A stretch of 64,000 bases of DNA from Erythrobacter sp. (GCF_011765465.1 NZ_CP050265.1:248001-312000), one strand, 5' to 3'; shown: positions 35,437 to 44,902, counted from the stretch's first letter. The notes: a model not told the origin generated them from the sequence alone. A program made the numbers and translations.

Positions 35437-36471
35437 ATGCTCCGCACTCTTCTCGCCGGCGCTCTCGCGCTTTCCCTTGCCGCCTGTTCCGAAGGGCCTG
35501 ACGGTCCCGCGCCGGGAGAGAACGGCGAAGTCAACATCTACTCCTCGCGCCACTACGACACCGATCTCAGGCTCTACGAGGACTTCACCGAAGCGACGGG
35601 CATCAAGGTCAACCGGATCGAGGCCGGGGCCGATGCGCTGATCGAGCGCATCGCGAGCGAAGGCGAATTCTCGCCCGCCGACCTGCTGGTGACGGTCGAT
35701 GCCGGGCGGCTGTGGCGCGCCGAGGAAGCGGGCATTCTCGACTCGGTCAGCTCCGAAATCCTTTCCGAGCGATTGCCCGCCAACCTGCGCCACCCCGACG
35801 GGCTGTGGTTCGGCCTTTCGACCCGCGCGCGGGTCATCATCTACGACAAGTCGCAGGGCAAGCCGGAGGGGCTCGACACCTATCAAGACCTCGCCGATCC
35901 GGCGTTCCGCGGCGACATCTGCGTGCGGTCCTCCTCGAACATCTACAACATCTCGCTCCTTTCCAGCATTGTCGCGCACGAGGGCGCCGAGGCGGCACAG
36001 AACTGGGCGGAAGGCGTGGTCGCCAATTTCGCCCGCGCGCCGCAGGGCAACGACACCAGCCAGATCGAAGCGGTCGCGGCGGGCGAGTGCCGCATCTCGA
36101 TCGTCAACACCTATTACCTCGCGCGCTATGCCAAGGGCGACGAGAGCGAGCAGGCGATCTTCGAGAAGGTGGGGGTGATCTTCCCCAACCAGGACACCAC
36201 CGGCACGCACGTCAACATCAGCGGGGCGGGCGTGGTCAAGGGCGCTCCCAATCGCGAAAACGCGATCCGCTTCCTCGAATACCTCACGTCGGAAAGCGCC
36301 CAGCGCAATTTCGCAGATGGCAACAACGAATATCCGACGGTCACCGGGCTCGATGCCAATTCGGCGGTCGAACGGCTCGGGGAGTTTCGCGCCGACGATC
36401 TCAGTGTCGCCGAAATCGGGCGGAACCAGCGCGAGGCGGTGGAGATCTTCGACCGGGCGGGGTGGAACTGA
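35437..36471 (+). CDS. fbpA: Iron(III)-binding lipoprotein of ABC transporter (FbpA type)
   Basis: A 344-residue solute-binding protein with a lipoprotein signal (LALSLAAC, cysteine about residue 17). The mature start EVNIYSSRHYDTD and the iron-binding tyrosine pair in NTYYLARYA are typical of FbpA. It captures ferric iron in the periplasm for the FbpBC transporter. The gene is 110 bases after the ATPase, with GAAAGGA before the ATG. Confidence 0.9.
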   Translation: MLRTLLAGALALSLAACSEGPDGPAPGENGEVNIYSSRHYDTDLRLYEDFTEATGIKVNRIEAGADALIERIASEGEFSPADLLVTVDAGRLWRAEEAGILDSVSSEILSERLPANLRHPDGLWFGLSTRARVIIYDKSQGKPEGLDTYQDLADPAFRGDICVRSSSNIYNISLLSSIVAHEGAEAAQNWAEGVVANFARAPQGNDTSQIEAVAAGECRISIVNTYYLARYAKGDESEQAIFEKVGVIFPNQDTTGTHVNISGAGVVKGAPNRENAIRFLEYLTSESAQRNFADGNNEYPTVTGLDANSAVERLGEFRADDLSVAEIGRNQREAVEIFDRAGWN

Positions 36472-36631
36472 CGCGCGCGTTCAGCTTGTCCGCGATCAAG
36501 GCGCGCTATCCACGGCGCTTGCAAAACTACCTTGCGGCGCGCGGCCTAACAGGCCATGTCGCCGCCCATCCGAAGCGGCGTTCCCAAGCGCCGTGCGACC
36601 TGACCCACGATTTTGCGCGAGGCAGTCCCAA

Positions 36632-37447
36632 GTGAACCTCCCCATCACCGACCGCAGCCAGTTCACCGAAAGCTCGGCGCTCACGATCGAGACGATCACG
36701 CACGTCCACCACTGGAACGACAGCCTGTTCAGCCTCAAGATGACCCGCCCGGCGAGCTTCCGCTTTCGTTCGGGCGAGTTCATCATGATCGGCCTGCCGC
36801 AGGAAAACGGCAAGCCGCTGCTGCGCGCCTATTCGATGGCGAGCCCGTCCTATGCCGAGGAGCTCGAATTCCTCTCGATCAAGGTGCAGGACGGACCGCT
36901 GACCTCGCGCCTCCAGCATATCAAGGAAGGCGACCCGATCTATCTCGGCAAGAAGCCGACCGGCACGCTCGTCACCGATGCGCTGCTGCCGGGCAAGCGG
37001 CTGTTCATGCTCTCGACCGGCACGGGCCTTGCCCCGTTCATGAGCCTCGTGCGCGATCCGGAAGTCTATGCGATGTATGACGAGGTGATCGTCGTCCACT
37101 CGGTGCGCCAGGTCGCCGACCTCGCCTATCGCGAACTGCTCGAAAGCAAGCTCGAGGGCGACCCCCTGCTCGAGGACGAGGACCGCGAGCGGATGATTTA
37201 CGTCCCCACCGTGACGCGCGAACCCTTCCGCACGCAGGGCCGCATCCAGGCGCTGATCGACGACGGGCGGCTGTTCGAACAGTCCAAGGGCCCGCAGCGC
37301 TTCGTGCCGGACGACGACCGGGTGATGCTGTGCGGCTCGATGGCGATGATCAAGGACCACGCCGCCGACCTCGAACGCCGCGGCTTCACCGAGGGCAGCA
37401 ACGCCCAGCCCGGCCAGTTCGTGATCGAGCGGGCCTTCGTGGGGTAA
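36632..37447 (+). CDS. fpr: Ferredoxin--NADP(+) reductase
   Basis: A 271-residue flavoprotein: the FAD-binding motif is LLRAYSMASPSY (RxYS), and the NADP region is LSTGTGLAPFMSLVRDPEVY followed by MLCGSMAMI. The C-terminus VIERAFVG fits bacterial subclass I/II Fpr proteins, which end in a short extension after the NADP domain. Start GTG at 36632 lies 14 bases after GAGG. It balances ferredoxin and NADPH pools; placement beside iron uptake may reflect iron handling. Confidence 0.9.
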   Translation: MNLPITDRSQFTESSALTIETITHVHHWNDSLFSLKMTRPASFRFRSGEFIMIGLPQENGKPLLRAYSMASPSYAEELEFLSIKVQDGPLTSRLQHIKEGDPIYLGKKPTGTLVTDALLPGKRLFMLSTGTGLAPFMSLVRDPEVYAMYDEVIVVHSVRQVADLAYRELLESKLEGDPLLEDEDRERMIYVPTVTREPFRTQGRIQALIDDGRLFEQSKGPQRFVPDDDRVMLCGSMAMIKDHAADLERRGFTEGSNAQPGQFVIERAFVG

Positions 37448-37554
37448 GTCTCCCGCGCGGGTCCGCCCGCACTTGCACCTTTCGCGCTTTACAAACGCGC
37501 CCCGCTTCGGTTTGAGTTGCGCCCTGCAACGCACAGCCGGAGAGGGATACCGCA

Positions 37555-38697
37555 ATGCTCGATACCGCCAATCGCACCGCTTATAACGAGGACCACGAAG
37601 CCTTCCGCGACACCGTTCGCAAGGTCTTCGCCCAGCACCTCACCCCGCACCTCGACAAGCACGAGGAAGAGGGCATCGTCGGGCGCGACGTGTGGAAGGC
37701 CGTGGGTGAAGCGGGCCTGCTGTGCCCCACGGTCAAGGAAGAGAACGGCGGGCTCGGGCTCGATTTCGGCTTCAACTGCGTGCTGACCGAGGAAATCAGC
37801 TACCTCGGCTCCTCGGCGGGCTTCACCCTGCAGAACGACATCACCGCCAATTACTTCGAGCGTCTCGGCACGCCCGAACAGCGCGAGAAGTACCTGCCCG
37901 GCATGGTCTCGGGCGACATCATCACCGCGATCGCGATGACCGAACCGGGCGCGGGCTCGGACCTCCAGGGCATCCGCACCACGGCTAAGAAGGACGGCAA
38001 CCACCTCGTCATCAACGGGTCCAAGACCTACATCACCAACGGCCAGAACGCCGACTGCGTGATCGTCGTCGCCAAGACCGACCCCGAAAAGGGCGCCAAG
38101 GGCACGAGCCTCGTCCTCGTCGATGCCGACACGCCGGGTTTCGAGCGCGGGCGCAATCTCGACAAGATCGGCCAGCATTCCGCCGACACCTCCGAACTCT
38201 TCTTCAACGACTGCCGCGTGCCGATGACGAACCTGCTGGGCGGCGAGGGCATGGGCTTCATCCACCTGATGGAGGAGCTGCCGCAGGAACGCCTCGGCAT
38301 CGCCGTGGGCGCGCAGGCGGCGGCGCAGCGCGCCTTCGACGAAGCGGTGAAGTTCACCAAGGAGCGCAAGGCTTTCGGCAAGACCGTGTTCGAATTCCAG
38401 AACACCAAGTTCACCCTCGCCGACCTCAAGGCCAAGATCCAGGTCGGCTGGGCGCATCTCGACTGGGCGATCAAGAAGCACCTCGCGGGCGAGCTCACCA
38501 CCGACGAGGCGTCCGCGGCAAAGCTGTGGCACACCGACCTCCAGTGGGAAGCGGTCGACGCCGCGCTCCAGCTTCACGGCGGGGCGGGCTACATGAACGA
38601 ATACGCCATCGCCCGCCTGTGGCGCGACGCGCGCGTGACCCGCATCTTCGGCGGCACGAACGAGATCATGAAGGAAGTGATCTCGCGGAGCATTTGA
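37555..38697 (+). CDS. Acyl-CoA dehydrogenase
   Basis: A 380-residue flavoenzyme with AMTEPGAGSDLQGI (FAD/substrate region) and the C-terminal signature TRIFGGTNEIMKEVISR. It oxidises acyl-CoA to trans-2-enoyl-CoA, donating electrons to ETF. Chain-length preference cannot be read. One base separates it from the next SDR gene, so the two probably form a small catabolic operon. Confidence 0.93.
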   Translation: MLDTANRTAYNEDHEAFRDTVRKVFAQHLTPHLDKHEEEGIVGRDVWKAVGEAGLLCPTVKEENGGLGLDFGFNCVLTEEISYLGSSAGFTLQNDITANYFERLGTPEQREKYLPGMVSGDIITAIAMTEPGAGSDLQGIRTTAKKDGNHLVINGSKTYITNGQNADCVIVVAKTDPEKGAKGTSLVLVDADTPGFERGRNLDKIGQHSADTSELFFNDCRVPMTNLLGGEGMGFIHLMEELPQERLGIAVGAQAAAQRAFDEAVKFTKERKAFGKTVFEFQNTKFTLADLKAKIQVGWAHLDWAIKKHLAGELTTDEASAAKLWHTDLQWEAVDAALQLHGGAGYMNEYAIARLWRDARVTRIFGGTNEIMKEVISRSI

Positions 38698-38698
38698 C

Positions 38699-39448
38699 GT
38701 GCCGACCAGCGATAATCCGCTCGATTTCGAGGGCCGCAAGGTCCTCGTCATCGGCGGCTCGTCCGGTATCGGCAACGGCATCGCGCAGGGCTTTCGTGCA
38801 GCGGGGGCGGAGGTGATCGTCACCGGCACGCGGCCCGATTCGGGCGACTATCTCGAGGCCGAGGACTCCGACTTCACCGGGCTCGCTTACGAACGCCTCG
38901 ACGTCACCGACCGCTCCGCCGCCGACGCGCTGGCGGAGAGGATCGGCCCGGTCGACGTGCTCGTCCAGTCGCAGGGCGTGGTGCGCTACAAGCGAGCCGA
39001 GTTCGCCCGCGAGGGCTGGGACGCGGTGGTGGACGTCAATCTCAATTCGGTGATGGACGTCGCCCGCGCCTTTCACCCGGGGCTTGCCGAAAGGGGCGGC
39101 ACGATGATCGTCGTCTCCTCGGTCGCGGCGTTCAAATCGACCATCGGAACCCCCGCCTATGCCGCCTCCAAGGCGGGCGCGGCGAGCCTCGTCAAGACGC
39201 TGGGCGAGGCGTGGGCGAGGGACGGCGTGCGGGTCAACGGCATCGCGCCGGGGCTTGTCCCGACCAAGCTCACCGCCGTCACCACCGAGCACCCCGAACG
39301 GCGCGAGGCGAGCCTGCGCGCCATACCCCTCGCCCGCATGGGCACGCCCGAGGACATGGCCGGGGTCGCGCTCTTCCTAGCCTCGCCCCTGTCGGCCTAC
39401 ATGACCGGGCAGACGCTGGTGGTGGATGGCGGCCTCACCCTCTCGTGA
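38699..39448 (+). CDS. Short-chain dehydrogenase/reductase
   Basis: A 249-residue SDR. The nucleotide motif is VIGGSSGIGNGIAQGF, the catalytic Ser lies in VVSSVAAF and the catalytic Tyr/Lys in YAASK. It ends in the usual GQTLVVDGGLTLS. GTG start one base after the acyl-CoA dehydrogenase stop. Substrate unknown; a 3-hydroxyacyl or alcohol substrate is plausible from the neighbour. Confidence 0.9.
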   Translation: MPTSDNPLDFEGRKVLVIGGSSGIGNGIAQGFRAAGAEVIVTGTRPDSGDYLEAEDSDFTGLAYERLDVTDRSAADALAERIGPVDVLVQSQGVVRYKRAEFAREGWDAVVDVNLNSVMDVARAFHPGLAERGGTMIVVSSVAAFKSTIGTPAYAASKAGAASLVKTLGEAWARDGVRVNGIAPGLVPTKLTAVTTEHPERREASLRAIPLARMGTPEDMAGVALFLASPLSAYMTGQTLVVDGGLTLS

Positions 39449-39564
39449 AGGGGTCATAGTTCGCGCCGATCATACGCCGGGGCCCTTGTTCGCGCGCATT
39501 TTTCCAACTTTTCCTACACCCTCGCGCGCGCCCGTGTAGGAAACGCAGCGAAGGAGAAAGCCCC

Positions 39565-40580
39565 ATGCAATACACCCGCCTCGGTCCCTCCGGCCTTACG
39601 GTTTCGCGCCTCTGCCTCGGCTGCATGAGCTATGGCGACACCACGAAAGGCTGGCACGGCGACTGGCTGCTGGGCGAAGAGGAATCGCGCCCCTTCTTCC
39701 GCGCCGCCTTGGAAGCGGGCATCAATTTCTTCGACACCGCCAACGGCTATTCGGGCGGCACATCGGAGGAAATCACCGGGAAACTCCTTCGCGAAATGGC
39801 CCGCCGCGACGAGATCGTGGTCGCGACCAAGGCTTTCATCCCGTGGCGGGGTGCTCCCAACACCGGCGGCCTTTCGCGCAAGGCGCTGATGCAGGCGGTC
39901 GACGACAGCCTCGCGCGGCTCGGCATGGATTACATCGACCTCTACCAGATCCACCGCTGGGATCCCGACACGCCGATCGAGGAGACGATGGAGGCGCTCC
40001 ACGACATCGTGAAGGCGGGCAAGGCGCGCTATATCGGCGCGTCCTCGATGTATGCGTGGCAGTTCGCCAAGGCGCAGGAAACGGCGCGCGCGAATGGGTG
40101 GACCCCGTTCATTTCGATGCAGAACCAATTGAACCTGCTCTACCGCGAGGAGGAGCGCGAAATGCTCCCCCTGTGCGAGGACGAGGGCGTGGGCGTCATC
40201 CCGTGGAGCCCGCTCGCGCGCGGGCGGCTGGCGCGGCCGCGGGGGAGGAGACGGTGCGAAGCAAGACCGACGGGTTCGGCAAGACGATCTACCCCGAGGA
40301 CGCAGCCGACAACGCGATCATCGACGCGCTCGCGGACCTTGCGGACAGGCGCGGCGAGGCGATGGCGAGCCTTGCCCTCGCATGGCAGTTCACCCGCGAG
40401 CCCGTCGCCGCCCCGATCATCGGCGCGACCAAGCCGCACCATATCTCCGACGCGGCGCGCGCGCTCGAAATCGAACTGGCGGAGGAGGAAATCGCGAGCC
40501 TCGAAGCGCCCTATCGCCCGAAATGGCCCAATGCGATGGGGATGCCGCTGCCCGGCGATCCGAAGGTCAGCGTGCTCTAG
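39565..40580 (+). pseudogene. Aldo/keto reductase interrupted by a one-base frameshift
   Basis: The first 224 codons (to about 40239) read as an aldo/keto reductase: DTANGYSGGTSEE, ATKAF and YQIHRWDPD give the catalytic Asp/Tyr/Lys/His region. After LARGRLARP the frame loses homology. The next frame continues AGEETVRSKTDGFGKTIY and ends PGDPKVSVL at 40580, the normal C-terminus. The join needs one extra base in the GC tract near 40237-40242 (GGCCGCGGGGG). Either a genuine recent mutation or a sequencing error; otherwise the gene would encode about 338 residues. Confidence 0.85.
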
Positions 40581-40693
40581 CGCCGCGCCAGCCCAGCGCG
40601 CCTTTGTGACACCCCTTTCGCGCCCATCACGCGCCCGTCACGAACGCGTCACAAGGCTCGCCCATGCCGCCGATGCAACAGGGCGGAACGGGC

Positions 40694-41368
40694 ATGGACG
40701 TCGTCAATATCTTCCTCACCTGCGACCTCGCGGACAGCCTCGAGGATTTCGTCCACGACCAGCGCCGCTTCACCTTCGACCGCCTCGGTCCCGCCGGACC
40801 GGAGCGGCTGGTCGAAGGACCTATGTGGGCTTTCGTCGACTGGGTGATGGACGATCTTGCCGGCCTCGAGATGTGCCGCCGGTTGCGCGCCGACCCGCGC
40901 ACCGCCGAAGCCCACGTGACCATGGTGCTCGAAGAGGACGACGCCGAGGATCGCCGCCGCGCGCTGAAGGCGGGGGCGGACGATTACATGGTCGGGCCAT
41001 TGGACCGCACGGCGGTCCTCGACCGGGTGCTGGCGCTCCAGACCCGCAATGCAGAACGCCATTCCGCCCGCCGCTACGAGGTCGGCCCGCTGGCGATCGA
41101 CATGGCCGCGCTGCAGGCGCGCTGGGACGGCGAGCCGATTGTCCTGCGCCCCAACGAGTTCCGCCTGCTGCGCTTCTTTGCTGAAAACCCCAATCGCGTG
41201 CTGAGCCGCGAGGATCTCATCAACGGCCTCGGCAAACGCGAACCCCCGATCGACGAGCGCACCGTGGACGTGTGGGTCGGAAGGCTGCGCCGCGCGATCA
41301 AGGCGGCGGGCGGCGGCAATCCGCTGAGGACCGTGCGCTCGATGGGGTATGTGTTCGACCTCGCCTGA
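40694..41368 (+). CDS. Atypical OmpR/PhoB-type response regulator
   Basis: A 224-residue protein with a receiver-like domain and a C-terminal winged helix (EFRLLRFFAENPNRVLSRE, VDVWVGRLRRAIK, RTVRSMGYVFDLA). In the receiver the phospho-acceptor position is D49 (WAFVDWVMDD), but the N-terminal acidic pair is missing (NIFLTCD). The conserved Thr/Ser is lost (MVLEEDD) and the KP lysine is replaced by glycine (YMVGPLD). No histidine kinase lies nearby. ATG 40664 is an alternative start. It probably acts without classical phosphorylation. Confidence 0.85.
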   Translation: MDVVNIFLTCDLADSLEDFVHDQRRFTFDRLGPAGPERLVEGPMWAFVDWVMDDLAGLEMCRRLRADPRTAEAHVTMVLEEDDAEDRRRALKAGADDYMVGPLDRTAVLDRVLALQTRNAERHSARRYEVGPLAIDMAALQARWDGEPIVLRPNEFRLLRFFAENPNRVLSREDLINGLGKREPPIDERTVDVWVGRLRRAIKAAGGGNPLRTVRSMGYVFDLA

Positions 41369-41445
41369 GCGGGGCGCCTATCGCAGCGGGAGCGCCGAAA
41401 GCGAACGTTCCGCGTGCGAGGCACGCACCGCCCCTGCGGCCCAAT

Positions 41446-42618
41446 TCAGAAAGCGATCTGGAAGCGCACCACACCGAGATCGCCGCTTGCGTCGGGCGTC
41501 AGCAGGCTGTCGCTCGTCTCGGTGCGGGCATAATTGGCAAGCACGCGCACGTTCCGGTCGAGATACCACGTCGCTCCGAGCGTCAGGACCGATGCGCGCC
41601 CGCGATCGAGGCCGGGATCGTCGAGGTCGGCCTCGCTGTAACGGGCCGCCAGTTCGATCGCGCCGCCCTTGCGTCCGATGCGCGCGCCTGTCGGCATCCC
41701 GCTCCGGCGCGAATAGCGATAGCGCTCGCCCGTCACCATCCAGCTTGCCTGTCCATACCAGCCCGAAAAGTCGAGCGGGTCGAGACCGGTGCGCTCGATC
41801 CGGGTCGCGATGTACTGCGCCTGCACCGAAACGGGGCCGCGTGCGGCGGCGAATTCCGCGTTGTAAGCTTGGAGGTCGCTTGCCCCGTCGATTCCCCCGG
41901 TGCGAAGCAGGCGCGGGGCGAGGCTGGACGCGGACACGACCGTGAAGCGCGGCGGCTCGGCAGGGTCGAAGGAACGGCTTTCATAGGCTGCGCCGAGATG
42001 GACCCAGGTCTTGCGCTTGCGCACCGGGGCGAAGGTCGCGCGCACCGCGAACCCGTCTCCGCGCACGCGCGACTGGCCGACCTCGTCCGCCAGCGCGTCG
42101 GTGAAATAGCCCGCTGCGAGCGTGAAATTGTCGTGTGAATAGCGCACGCTTCCACCGAGGCCGAAAGCGGGGGCGAAGGTGTTGGCGAGCGAGCGTTCGG
42201 CGAGAGTGAGCGAGTTGGAGCTTGCCATGTCCTCCATGCTGAAGGGCACGATCTGGTTGCCGCCCTTCAGCTCCACGCCTTCGACGGGGCGAAGCGCGAT
42301 CCACACGTTGCGCCACCCGTCGGCCTGCGCGAATTCGCGGTCGACCCTCACCCGGACGACATCGCCCACGCGGGCCGAGAATTGGAGCCTTGCGCGGCGG
42401 AAGTCGACCTCGCTGCCTTCGTCGAGGCCGTGTTCGAAAACGCTCGCATCGAGATGGATACGCCCGCCGAGATTGAATTCGACATCGCCGGTGCTGACGG
42501 TGAGGCCGTCCTCGTCGGCCTCTATCCCGTCGCGCGCCGCTGCCCCGGCGGGCAAGGCGAAGGCGGAGAGGAGGGCAAGCGCCGGAAGGGCGAGACGGCG
42601 GGCGGGATAAGTAGTCAC
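41446..42618 (-). CDS. Phosphate-selective porin OprP/OprO-type outer-membrane protein
   Basis: A 390-residue beta-barrel with a signal peptide (LALPALALLSAFALPAGAAA) and an N-terminal segment DEDGLTVSTGDVEFNLGGRI as in OprP/OprO porins; it ends in aromatic residue F (FQIAF). The start is taken as GTG at 42618, 9 bases after AAAGGAG. An ATG at 42687 would add a charged stretch before the signal peptide. Substrate not known; polyphosphate/phosphate selectivity is only a family label. It is divergent from the 42813 operon. Confidence 0.85.
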   Translation of the reverse strand: MTTYPARRLALPALALLSAFALPAGAAARDGIEADEDGLTVSTGDVEFNLGGRIHLDASVFEHGLDEGSEVDFRRARLQFSARVGDVVRVRVDREFAQADGWRNVWIALRPVEGVELKGGNQIVPFSMEDMASSNSLTLAERSLANTFAPAFGLGGSVRYSHDNFTLAAGYFTDALADEVGQSRVRGDGFAVRATFAPVRKRKTWVHLGAAYESRSFDPAEPPRFTVVSASSLAPRLLRTGGIDGASDLQAYNAEFAAARGPVSVQAQYIATRIERTGLDPLDFSGWYGQASWMVTGERYRYSRRSGMPTGARIGRKGGAIELAARYSEADLDDPGLDRGRASVLTLGATWYLDRNVRVLANYARTETSDSLLTPDASGDLGVVRFQIAF

Positions 42619-42658
42619 GGGCAGGGCTCCTTTGTGCAAACCTTCAGCCGTCCCGCGC

Positions 42659-42724
42659 GATCGGGAATGCGAATCCGGCCGGTTCACGCCGCAAACGGGG
42701 TCGCCGCCCGCTTTATTCCCGATC
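42659..42724. promoter_or_regulatory. Spaced inverted repeat between the two divergent outer-membrane transcription units
   Basis: GATCGGGAAT (42659-42668) and its exact reverse complement ATTCCCGATC (42715-42724) flank 46 bases between the OprP-like gene and the P-loop gene. Ten-base arms are unlikely by chance at this spacing. The placement suggests a shared operator with DNA looping or two half-sites, but no regulator is assigned. Confidence 0.4.
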
Positions 42725-42812
42725 GGCTCGGAACTTTTTTCGTGGTCCTTACGGAATAAGCCGGGGTGGCGCTCCGTTAGCGCTGCATCCCCCTCTTGCG
42801 ACGGAGTTGCCC

Positions 42813-43907
42813 ATGACGATCCAGAGCCTCGCCCCGATCACCGGCCTCGAGCGTTCCTCCCGGCTGCAGATGCGGCTTGCGGCGGCCAAGCGGGCCTTCA
42901 CGACGCGCAATGTCGACCTCGCTCTCGCGCACAGGCTGGTGCGCTCCGGCGTGCGGCCGAAGCCGGGCGACCTCATCCTCGCGCGGGTGACGGCGATCGG
43001 CCAGCACCGGCGGATCGAGAATGTCCACGGGCGGCGCGGCACGCTCTATGTCGGGGACGAGATCGTCGTCGCCTACGGCAATCGCTATGCGCCCGACCAG
43101 TTCGAAGCCTATGTCCCCGAAGACCTCGGCCCCTGCCACCTCGTCGCGGGCGGAGGGGTCGCGGCGCTGTCGACCTGCCGCCACGCGAGGGTGAAGGCGC
43201 CGACCGCGATCGAGGTGATCGGCGCGCTGGCCGGCGGGGACGGGGCGATGCTCAATCTCGCCGATTTCGCGCGCCCCGCGCCGCGAAACGCCGCCGCGCG
43301 CCCGCCGCTCGTCATCGCGGTGGTCGGCAGTTCCATGAACGCGGGCAAGACCACGACGGTCGCGGGGCTGGTGCATGGCCTCGGCAAGGCGGGGTTCCGC
43401 GTCGGAGCGGCGAAACTGACCGGGACCGGCTCCGGCGGCGACCTGTGGTCGATGCGCGATGCCGGCGCCGCCCTCGCGCTCGATTTCACCGATGCCGGCC
43501 ACGCCTCGACCTTCGGGACCGGGCCGGAGGAACTCGCCCGCGTGACGAAGACGCTGCTCGCGCATCTGGCCGGGGACCAGGCCGACATCGCGATTGTCGA
43601 GATCGCCGACGGCCTGCTCCAGGAAGAAACCGCGAGACTGGTCGAGATGGGCCATGAGCACGGCTGGTTCGACGGGGTGCTGTTCGCCGCTGCCGACGCG
43701 ATGGGAGCCGCGTTCGGGAGCACGTGGCTTGCGCAGCGCGGCATCGCCCCGCTCGCCATTTCCGGCCTCGTCTCGGCCTCGCCGCTTGCCGCGCGCGAGG
43801 CGGAAGGCGCGACCGGGGTCGGGGTCGTGACGCTTGCCGAGCTGCGCGACCCGGTCGCTTCCGCGCGCATCGCGCTCAGCAGGCCGGCCCGCCGGGCGGC
43901 GGCGTGA
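42813..43907 (+). CDS. P-loop NTPase, MobB/DUF1611-like, of unknown function
   Basis: A 364-residue protein with two parts: an N-terminal small beta-rich domain (residues 1-150) and a C-terminal P-loop domain. The Walker A is GSSMNAGKT at residues 172-180, preceded by PLVIAVV; acidic VEIADGLLQEET may be Walker B. It resembles MobB/dethiobiotin-synthetase or DUF1611 NTPases rather than ABC ATPases. ATG at 42813 follows ACGGAG. The stop overlaps the next GTG (GTGA). Neighbours suggest a role in an export or processing pathway; no substrate can be read. Confidence 0.75.
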   Translation: MTIQSLAPITGLERSSRLQMRLAAAKRAFTTRNVDLALAHRLVRSGVRPKPGDLILARVTAIGQHRRIENVHGRRGTLYVGDEIVVAYGNRYAPDQFEAYVPEDLGPCHLVAGGGVAALSTCRHARVKAPTAIEVIGALAGGDGAMLNLADFARPAPRNAAARPPLVIAVVGSSMNAGKTTTVAGLVHGLGKAGFRVGAAKLTGTGSGGDLWSMRDAGAALALDFTDAGHASTFGTGPEELARVTKTLLAHLAGDQADIAIVEIADGLLQEETARLVEMGHEHGWFDGVLFAAADAMGAAFGSTWLAQRGIAPLAISGLVSASPLAAREAEGATGVGVVTLAELRDPVASARIALSRPARRAAA

Positions 43908-44902
43908 GCGCAGCTCCCGCCCTTCTGGCGGGTCGGCGGAGACGGCTGGCGGCCCTGCTGGCAGCCGTCGCGCTCGGCGAGGCGCTGCTGGCGGTGCTGT
44001 TCGCCGGGACGCTCGACAGGATGCTGGCGGCCCCTTCTGACCCTGTGCTGCCCGCGCTCGCGGCGGGTGGGCTGGCGTTGCTGGCCTCCCTTGCCCTGCT
44101 GGCGCAGCGCTGGATCGGCGAGGATTTCGCCCAGTCCTTCGTCATCGATTGCCGCGAAGCGCTGTTCCGGGCGGTGACGCGCCACGCGGGCGAGGGTCGG
44201 GATTCGCGCTGGCTGACGGGACTCATCAACGACATGGCGGCGCTGCGCAATTACGCGCTGCGTGGAACCGTCCGCCTGTGGACCAGCATGATTTCGGCCG
44301 GCGGGGCGGGGCTTTGGGTCCTGCTGACCATGCCCGCCCAGCGCATCGCGCTGCTGCCGCTCCTGCTTGGTGCGCTGGCCCTCGCGCTGCTCGCATCGCC
44401 GCTTGCGCAGGCCATCGGCGAACAGCGCTCGCAGCGGGGACGTCTCAATCGCTTCCTCGTCCGCCGCGTGCGCGCCGAAATGGCCGGCAAGCGCCCCGCC
44501 AAGGGTCGGGGCTTCCGCACGCTCGGCAACCTGTCGGGGGATCTGGGCACGCTTTCGGTCCACCGCGCCCGCTGGGCCGGGGCGCTCGATGCGGTCGCGA
44601 CCCTCGCCGGTCTCGCCGCCGCGCTGACGCTCGGCATCAAGGCGGTGAGCACCGGTGCGGGGACGGCGCTGGCGGGCGATCTCATGCTGGTCGCCTTCAT
44701 CGCGGCGCGCCTGCTCGAAACCGCGCGCGCGCTCCATGCCCGGATCGGCGGGGGCATCGCGCTCGAACGGCTCGAGCGCAAGCTGTCGCGTCCCGTGCGC
44801 GGGCGCGGGCGCGGGCGCGGGCGCGAGCGTGCCTCCCGGTCGAAACCCGTCGGCAAGCGGGCCGCGAGCGAACCGACGAAGATCAAAGAGAGCATCTCAT
44901 GA
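43904..44902 (+). CDS. ABC exporter-type transmembrane protein without ATPase domain
   Basis: A 332-residue protein with about six hydrophobic segments in the arrangement of an ABC exporter membrane domain. The helix 2-3 region LTGLINDMAALRNYALRGTVRLW corresponds to the loop of type I exporters. It then ends without any nucleotide-binding domain. The C-terminal tail is strongly basic (RGRGRGRGRERA followed by KPVGKRA), encoded by a GGGCGC-type repeat. Start GTG overlaps the previous stop; its own stop overlaps the next ATG. Partner ATPase absent from the operon unless the P-loop protein upstream supplies energy, which is not known for that family. Confidence 0.7.
   Translation: MSAAPALLAGRRRRLAALLAAVALGEALLAVLFAGTLDRMLAAPSDPVLPALAAGGLALLASLALLAQRWIGEDFAQSFVIDCREALFRAVTRHAGEGRDSRWLTGLINDMAALRNYALRGTVRLWTSMISAGGAGLWVLLTMPAQRIALLPLLLGALALALLASPLAQAIGEQRSQRGRLNRFLVRRVRAEMAGKRPAKGRGFRTLGNLSGDLGTLSVHRARWAGALDAVATLAGLAAALTLGIKAVSTGAGTALAGDLMLVAFIAARLLETARALHARIGGGIALERLERKLSRPVRGRGRGRGRERASRSKPVGKRAASEPTKIKESIS
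44797..44826 (+). repeat. Hexanucleotide simple repeat in coding sequence
   Basis: Four perfect and one imperfect copies of GCGCGG code for alternating Arg-Gly in the tail of the ABC-type membrane protein. Such tracts can change length by slippage; because the unit is six bases the frame would be kept. Confidence 0.85.

Noticed and set aside
41412..41426. Short hairpin GCGTGC-GAG-GCACGC between convergent genes as terminator
   Set aside because: Only six base pairs, three-base loop and no T-tract on either strand.
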